Below are positions 1 through 2,457 of a DNA stretch of 5,756 nucleotides, one piece after another. The position numbers and the translations under genes are program-made. Numbering within the stretch: position 1 is the stretch's first letter; each line of letters opens with the position of its first letter. Origin of the DNA: an uncultured Lachnospiraceae bacterium (GTDB lineage: Bacteria; Bacillota_A; Clostridia; TANB77; CAG-508); the NCBI GenBank assembly GCA_947165105.1, contig CAMUZC010000093.1, forward strand, positions 1 to 5,756, read 5' to 3'. The notes beneath the pieces are model-generated. The model was not told where the DNA came from, searched no databases, and saw only the letters and a program-made list of their open reading frames with translations.

Positions 1-7
1 TTTAATT

Positions 8-45
8 TGGAGTGTAGCTCAATTGGTAGAGCATTAGAATTATAA
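8..45 (+). pseudogene. tRNA 5'-half-like sequence, no 3' half found
   Basis: The sequence begins like a tRNA. A seven-base would-be acceptor strand (8-14) is followed by TA at 15-16. A perfect D-arm comes next: GCTC at 17-20 paired with GAGC at 29-32, around an AATTGGTA loop. A33, a TTAGA strand and a seven-base ATTATAA loop follow; read as an anticodon loop this would give TAT (Ile, AUA). The fold then fails: bases 46-50 do not pair with TTAGA, and no T-arm or matching acceptor strand appears in the next 100 bases. I read it as a decayed or truncated tRNA, or a tRNA-derived piece of the following structured leader. The D-arm match is clear; the rest is inference. Confidence 0.4.
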
Positions 46-55
46 ACCGCATAGT

Positions 56-140
56 TTAGGCGCACACAGCAATTATTTTAATAATAGATGATAACAAATA
101 TATACAAATTAGTTAATTAAAATTTATTTATTAGGCGCCG
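56..140 (+). ncRNA. CAGCAAT-type structured spacer/leader element, copy 1
   Basis: This is the first of three related elements in the window. TTAGGCGC at 56-63 supplies a stem strand GGCGC (59-63) that pairs with GCGCC at 135-139. CACAGCAAT follows the first strand at 65-73, the same nine bases as in copy 3. The 70-base interior is almost pure A+T and has no strong internal helix. The closing strand is followed by GTTTAT (142-147) and then the ribosome binding site of the gene at 163, so the element forms that gene's 5' leader. The family resemblance is seen directly; a role in RNA processing or translational control is inference. It is the weakest of the three copies. Confidence 0.4.
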
Positions 141-162
141 CGTTTATTTAAAGGAGAATTGC

Positions 163-486
163 ATGAGAAGAATAGATAATTATAATTGGCTTCATTGTAT
201 CCCACAAGGTTGGGAAAAGATTGGCCGACAGATGATTGCTGAGTGCGAAGCAATTGATTCAAGATATGAAATTTTAGACATGAAAGAAAAGTATGGTATG
301 CTTCGTACTTGTAGTGTTTATTCTCACGATAATATTCCAAAAATTGAAAGTCGTTACGAAGATATTAGTAGTAAAACTTGTTGTATTTGCGGCAAACCTG
401 CTACGAAAATGTCTATCGGTTGGATTTGTCCTTATTGTGATAATTGCGGAGATAAGGATGAAAAGTTTTATAAGAGGTTTAAATGA
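163..486 (+). CDS. Phage zinc-finger protein of the KEKFGxLRFY-like family, function unknown
   Basis: This is a 107-aa soluble protein. An N-terminal helical part containing GWEKI (17-20) is followed by KEKYGMLR at residues 41-48. That matches the pattern of a widespread uncharacterised phage family: GW, then a K-E-K-[FY]-G-x-L-R block, then a C-terminal Cys cluster. Cysteines at 73, 74, 76, 89, 92 and 95 form CxxC-type knuckles (CCICGKPA and CPYCDNC) that should bind one zinc ion. The start is well supported, with GGAG at 153-156 seven bases upstream of the ATG. The stop codon overlaps the next start in an ATGA junction, so the two genes are probably translationally coupled. The biochemical role of the family is not known to me, and I do not assign one. 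Such genes usually sit among small accessory genes of tailed phages. Confidence 0.85.
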   Translation: MRRIDNYNWLHCIPQGWEKIGRQMIAECEAIDSRYEILDMKEKYGMLRTCSVYSHDNIPKIESRYEDISSKTCCICGKPATKMSIGWICPYCDNCGDKDEKFYKRFK

Positions 487-680
487 ACAAAATTGAAAAA
501 ATTATTTCCGCATATGAATGTGGAAACAAACAATTCCCCGGAGAACGTTGCAAAACTTGCCCTTATGGATATGGAAAATGGGATGATAGTGGGGATAATA
601 GCTTCTGGTGGTGTGATACGGACCGAATTGAAGAAGATGCCATAAATCTTCTTAAAGTAATTTATGCGGTATTAGCGTAG
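483..680 (+). CDS. Small Cys-rich phage protein ending inside tRNA-Ser
   Basis: This is a 65-aa protein with cysteines at 13, 23, 26 and 44, arranged as C...CxxCPYGYG...C, followed by an acidic DAINLL helix. This resembles the short C-x(n)-CxxCPY-x(n)-C-x(n)-DA-x-x-LL proteins very common in phages of gut Bacillota, which probably bind a metal; no function is known to me. It starts in an ATGA overlap with the preceding gene and has no strong Shine-Dalgarno of its own, so it probably depends on coupling. The stop TAG (678-680) lies in the D-loop of tRNA-Ser(GCT), so the last 15 bases (A-V-L-A-stop) are also the tRNA acceptor and D-arm 5' strand. Cleavage at the tRNA 5' end would remove the stop codon from the message. 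Confidence 0.75.
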   Translation: MNKIEKIISAYECGNKQFPGERCKTCPYGYGKWDDSGDNSFWWCDTDRIEEDAINLLKVIYAVLA

Positions 681-755
681 TGGTCGAACGCGGGGTCTTG
701 CTAAGTCCTGTCGGCCTTTAGTGGCCCGAAGGTTCGAATCCTTCATACCGCGCCA
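666..755 (+). tRNA. tRNA-Ser(GCT)
   Basis: This is a class II tRNA reading AGC/AGT. The acceptor GCGGTAT (666-672) pairs with ATACCGC (745-751), followed by discriminator G752 and an encoded CCA (753-755). The D-stem is GCG 675-677 with CGC 689-691. The anticodon loop is TTGCTAA (698-704) with GCT at 700-702. Its stem, 693-697 with 705-709, has one T-T mismatch. A long variable arm contains GGCC (713-716) with GGCC (723-726). The T-arm is GAAGG, loop TTCGAAT, CCTTC. At 90 nt it has normal tRNA-Ser length. AGT codons are used in the large downstream gene, so a codon-supply role fits. Confidence 0.93.
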
Positions 756-756
756 A

Positions 757-916
757 TTGTGGACTGTTGGCTTAGAAGCAGCCATTCAGCTAAGGAGTTC
801 TTAATTTCTCTATCGGTGCAAAATGTATCATAGGCTACATTTGTTATAATGCCCTACGAGTATGAAGTGCCGATAGACAATAGAAATATGAGATTTGGCG
901 TAATAGCACACCGCAA
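757..916 (+). ncRNA. 23S rRNA GTPase-associated-centre (L11-binding) mimic domain
   Basis: Bases 765-785, containing TTGGCTTAGAAGCAGCC, are identical over 21 nt to helix 43 of E. coli 23S rRNA (U1058-U1078); A774 equals A1067. Bases 898-907 (GCGTAATAGC) equal the helix 44 loop G1091-C1100; A902 equals A1095. The junction is rebuilt with different sequence. TTGTGG (757-762) pairs with CCGCAA (911-916) as helix 42. C764-G789 replaces the A1057-U1081 pair at the base of helix 43. T767 and A796 stand where U1060 and A1088 form their tertiary pair. A 99-nt arm (798-896) interrupts the 5' strand of helix 44. From known GAC biology, this fold binds L11 and contacts EF-G and thiostrepton. A decoy, docking or L11-capture role is inference. 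The domain starts two bases after the tRNA-Ser CCA, so it is probably released by tRNA processing. Confidence 0.8.
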
Positions 917-1097
917 ATATTGAGCTGGTCAGAGTAGCGTGCAGAAAGCTCAAGAGAATAAACACGGGGTTACTACATAGCTCATCTGCCATGTGTAGAA
1001 GGAGCGGAAAATACGTTGGGAGCATAAGCAGTATATAGTCCTAGTGCCGCAGATGGAAACGGCGAATAAACCTAGGTGGGATACACAACGTATTTAT
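917..1097 (+). ncRNA. 3' structured domain of the large tRNA-cluster RNA
   Basis: No open reading frame is credible here, and several long helices are visible. TTGAGCT (920-926) pairs with AGCTCAA (947-953). CTACA (973-977) pairs with TGTAG (994-998). A ten-base-pair helix joins AAATACGTTG (1009-1018) to CAACGTATTT (1086-1095). Inside it, CCTAG (1040-1044) pairs with CTAGG (1072-1076) and encloses GCCG (1046-1049) with CGGC (1060-1063), looped by a purine-rich CAGATGGAAA. GGACT at 761-765 could alternatively pair with AGTCC at 1037-1041 and tie this domain to the GAC-like one. With 757-916 it makes an RNA of about 340 nt. It may be one transcript or a member of a known giant phage RNA class; I could not recognise GOLLD or ROOL from memory. 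Confidence 0.65.
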
Positions 1098-1098
1098 T

Positions 1099-1267
1099 AA
1101 TGCGGTGGCGAAATAGGTAAACGCTGCGTCGTGAGACTACGGCAGTCACTTAATTCATGGCCGAGATTGAAAAAGATCACTGACAGCCACTAATAGTAAG
1201 GAATATTAGTAAAGATGAAGAGCGAAAAAACGTATGTCATGTAAGGTGCAAATCCTTACCCGCATTA
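1099..1267 (+). tRNA. tRNA-Leu(GAG)-like RNA with an extra ~98-nt variable domain
   Basis: The outer parts are tRNA-like. The acceptor AATGCGG (1099-1105) pairs perfectly with CCGCATT (1260-1266). TG and a class II D-arm follow (GCG 1108-1110 with CGC 1122-1124 and an AAATAGGTAAA loop). The T-arm is GTAAGG (1241-1246), loop TGCAAAT, CCTTAC (1254-1259). The loop GTGAGAC (1131-1137) puts T at position 33 and GAG (Leu) at 1133-1135, in keeping with the Leu-like D-arm. Oddities: the anticodon stem is poor; the T-stem has six pairs, so acceptor plus T-arm is 13 bp; the T-loop has TGC instead of TTC; no CCA is encoded. About 98 nt replace the variable arm, holding helices 1141-1148/1181-1188 (one A-A mismatch) and 1189-1195/1204-1210. 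It may be a repurposed tRNA scaffold rather than a decoding tRNA. Confidence 0.6.
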
Positions 1268-1272
1268 TTTAT

Positions 1273-1346
1273 GTGTCATTGGTGTAATGGTAACATAGTG
1301 GCCTTCCACGCCGCGGTTGTGGGTTCGAGTCCCATATGACACTCCA
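1273..1346 (+). tRNA. tRNA-Gly(TCC)
   Basis: The cloverleaf is complete. The acceptor GTGTCAT (1273-1279) pairs with ATGACAC (1336-1342), then discriminator T1343 and an encoded CCA (1344-1346). The D-stem is GTGT 1282-1285 with ACAT 1293-1296. The anticodon stem is GTGGC 1298-1302 with GCCGC 1310-1314, around loop CTTCCAC with TCC at 1305-1307. The T-loop is TTCGAGT. It reads GGA (and GGG), and GGA is a frequent Gly codon in the long gene downstream, so codon supply is plausible. It starts six bases after the discriminator of the tRNA-Leu-like RNA. Confidence 0.95.
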
Positions 1347-1352
1347 AGATGC

Positions 1353-1425
1353 TTAGACAGTATCAGCAATTACACATCTCTTGCGTTGAGCCTTCGGAGT
1401 CATCCTCCGATTGTATTCTGTCTAG
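1353..1425 (+). ncRNA. CAGCAAT-type structured spacer element, copy 2
   Basis: This element fills the gap between tRNA-Gly and tRNA-Gln. TTAGACAG (1353-1360) pairs with CTGTCTAG (1418-1425) over eight pairs, one of them T-G. Inside, CAGCAAT (1364-1370) contributes GCAAT (1366-1370), which pairs with ATTGT (1410-1414). Within that, TCGGAG (1394-1399) pairs with CTCCGA (1405-1410; A1410 can serve only one of the two helices), and a small CTC/GAG hairpin (1378-1380 with 1388-1390) precedes it. The layout parallels copies 1 and 3. The stable closed fold between two tRNA genes suggests a processed small RNA or a structured processing spacer; the function is unknown. Confidence 0.5.
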
Positions 1426-1430
1426 TATAT

Positions 1431-1501
1431 AGCCCGGTAGTCTAGCGGCAGGACACGTGGCTTTGACCCACGGCGTGTTGGTTCAACCCCAACCCGGGCT
1501 G
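1431..1501 (+). tRNA. tRNA-Gln(TTG)
   Basis: The acceptor AGCCCGG (1431-1437) pairs with CCGGGCT (1494-1500), and the discriminator is G1501. The D-stem is GTC 1440-1442 with GAC 1452-1454. The anticodon stem is CGTGG 1456-1460 with CCACG 1468-1472, around loop CTTTGAC with TTG at 1463-1465. The T-arm is GTTGG 1477-1481 with CCAAC 1489-1493 and loop TTCAACC. CCA is not encoded, unlike in the Ser and Gly genes, so the host enzyme must add it. It reads CAA, which is by far the commoner Gln codon in the 952-aa gene. The Gln identity rests on the anticodon. Confidence 0.93.
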
Positions 1502-1507
1502 CTTATT

Positions 1508-1591
1508 TTAGACATTCACAGCAATAATAATAAGCAATGCCATTTTACTTAATTTAAATCAAAAGATTATTGCAACTTTTGTAGTGTCTAG
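1508..1591 (+). ncRNA. CAGCAAT-type structured spacer/leader element, copy 3
   Basis: TTAGACA (1508-1514) pairs with TGTCTAG (1585-1591). After CACAGCAAT (1517-1525), a second helix joins GCAATAAT (1521-1528) to ATTATTGC (1566-1573), a perfect eight pairs. The loop (1529-1565) is A+T-rich and repeats AGCAAT at 1533-1538. Only five bases separate the closing strand from the Shine-Dalgarno AGGAG (1597-1601) of the next gene, so the element is also the 5' leader of that gene. The GTTTAT after the closing strand matches copy 1. It could stabilise the message, be a processing site at the end of the tRNA cluster, or control translation; none of these is shown. Confidence 0.5.
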
Positions 1592-1606
1592 TTTATAGGA
1601 GAAAAT

Positions 1607-1831
1607 ATGAAAATGAAAAGAGGAACAGACCATTCTTGGGATGTAAGAAGATATAAAGGTGATACTGCTTTATACGCACATTGCAATTGTGGATTTGATT
1701 ATAATTGTTCGCGCACTGAATATGATAAAGAAAAAGGCTTTATTACTAAAATAACTTCTATTTATCAATATTGTCCTAACTGTGGCGCTCGCAAGAAATG
1801 GTACAATGAAGTTCCTCACAAAATGTTCTAG
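1607..1831 (+). CDS. Small zinc-ribbon protein
   Basis: This is a 74-aa protein with two cysteine pairs: CNC at residues 26-28 with C34, and CPNC at 56-59 in a YCPNCGARKK context. That is the usual layout of small treble-clef or zinc-ribbon proteins in phages of gut Clostridia, where YCPNCGA is the typical C-terminal knuckle. The N-terminal part is basic and contains HSWDVRRY. It has no enzyme motif; nucleic-acid or protein binding is the only reasonable guess. The ATG at 1607 has AGGAG at 1597-1601, five bases away. The second in-frame ATG at 1613 gives an eleven-base spacing and is also possible. The next gene's Shine-Dalgarno overlaps the stop of this one, so the genes at 1607-2409 look like one operon. 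Confidence 0.82.
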   Translation: MKMKRGTDHSWDVRRYKGDTALYAHCNCGFDYNCSRTEYDKEKGFITKITSIYQYCPNCGARKKWYNEVPHKMF

Positions 1832-1844
1832 GAGGTTAATCGGA

Positions 1845-2153
1845 ATGAACAATGATATTTTAGACTTTATTAATCGGCGTTTTCCAATTGATAAAGATTG
1901 TGATTGGATGACTGGCAATTGTTATTATTTTGCTCGAATTTTAAAGTCAAGATTTAAAGGTGAAATTTGGTATGATTTGGTTGACGGTCATTTTCTCTTC
2001 CGTCGCGGCGATTATTTTTTTGATTGGACTGGGATTAGATTAGAGTATGATTTAAATAAGCCTGAAACAGTAGATAATCTAGTTAAATGGTCTACTTATA
2101 AAAAAATCGACCCATCACATTATGAAAGAATTGTTAGAGATGTAATTGCATAA
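1845..2153 (+). CDS. Phage protein with a GNCYYFA...GHF...YxFDWTG pattern, possible Cys-His-Asp fold
   Basis: This is a 102-aa protein. The ATG at 1845 is chosen over the in-frame ATG at 1782 because AGGAGG (1830-1835) sits nine bases upstream, and the earlier start would overlap the zinc-ribbon gene by 50 bases. The conserved-looking core is GNCYYFARILKSRF (25-37), DGHFLF (47-52) and DYFFDWTG (56-63). The order Cys26 at a helix start, His49 in a strand and Asp60 in the next strand is that of papain-like, NlpC/P60 or transglutaminase-type folds. I recall similar uncharacterised proteins in Clostridia phages, with the same NCYYFA and DWTG blocks. Catalysis is an inference; the chain is short for an active peptidase and no signal peptide is present. 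It ends where the next gene's AGGAG begins. Confidence 0.85.
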   Translation: MNNDILDFINRRFPIDKDCDWMTGNCYYFARILKSRFKGEIWYDLVDGHFLFRRGDYFFDWTGIRLEYDLNKPETVDNLVKWSTYKKIDPSHYERIVRDVIA

Positions 2154-2163
2154 GGAGAGAAAT

Positions 2164-2409
2164 ATGAGTAAGTTTTTAAATAATATTAAGGATTTAGAGG
2201 CTTTTCGCGCGGCAGTAAGACAATGTAAAGGAGATGTTATTCTTCGTAGTACTGATGGCACTGAAGAGTTTAATTTAAAAAGTCGTTTATCAGAATTTAT
2301 CGCTCTCGGTAAATTAGCTGATTCGCATGGAGATCAATATGAAATATTTTGTATGAATTATGCTGATGAATCTATTTTGCTAAAATATTTTTATGATAAA
2401 ACACATTAA
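2164..2409 (+). CDS. HPr-fold-like small protein lacking the phosphorylatable histidine
   Basis: This is an 81-aa protein. The start at 2164 is preferred to the in-frame ATG at 2146: GGAGAG (2153-2158) is correctly spaced from 2164, and 2146 lies inside the previous gene. Residues 14-75 follow the HPr pattern: a Phe-Val helix (FRAAVRQ), a strand (DVILRS), a turn (TDGTEE), then FNLKSRLSEFIALGKL, like the NxKSixgxxsLG block of HPr around Ser46, then a strand (YEIFCMNY) and a DES-ILLKYF final helix. The chain starts too late to include the HARPA active-site His15, so PTS phosphotransfer is not expected. Similar HPr-like proteins without histidine occur in Clostridia and their phages. It is the last gene before the intrinsic terminator. 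The assignment is by pattern only. Confidence 0.8.
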   Translation: MSKFLNNIKDLEAFRAAVRQCKGDVILRSTDGTEEFNLKSRLSEFIALGKLADSHGDQYEIFCMNYADESILLKYFYDKTH

Positions 2410-2415
2410 TATATA

Positions 2416-2444
2416 TAAACCCGCGAAAGCGGGTTTATTTTTTT
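2416..2444 (+). terminator. Strong intrinsic terminator
   Basis: TAAACCCGC (2416-2424) and GCGGGTTTA (2429-2437) form a perfect nine-pair stem with a GAAA tetraloop, followed directly by seven T (2438-2444). It begins six bases after the stop at 2409, closes the small-gene operon and lies just ahead of the Shine-Dalgarno of the 952-aa gene. No promoter is visible between the T-run and that gene, so the long gene must rely on read-through, antitermination, or a promoter I could not see inside the upstream coding region. Confidence 0.93.
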
Positions 2445-2457
2445 AGGTGGTGAAATT

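Noticed and set aside
8..15. TGGAGTGT is the exact reverse complement of the tRNA-Gly 3' end ACACTCCA (1339-1346), like a reverse-transcriptase primer binding site
   Set aside because: Eight bases is close to chance in this window, there is no reverse transcriptase, and these bases fit a tRNA acceptor strand.
828..1025. 65-codon minus-strand open frame across the large RNA
   Set aside because: It has no ribosome binding site, and the plus strand has dense, compensated RNA structure and a 23S rRNA match there.
1034..1139. Group I intron core: TATAGTCC (1034-1041) like element S and GAGACTA (1133-1139) like element R
   Set aside because: R lies downstream of S, the reverse of the required order, and no P3-P8 or P4-P6 core could be drawn. 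The second motif is better explained as the anticodon loop of the tRNA-Leu-like RNA.
1521..1580. CRISPR or simple tandem repeat suggested by repeated GCAAT/AATAAT
   Set aside because: There is no regular repeat-spacer spacing; the repeats are the two strands of a hairpin in spacer element copy 3.
1782..1844. Upstream start for the GNCYYFA protein
   Set aside because: It would overlap the zinc-ribbon gene, while AGGAGG is well placed for the ATG at 1845.
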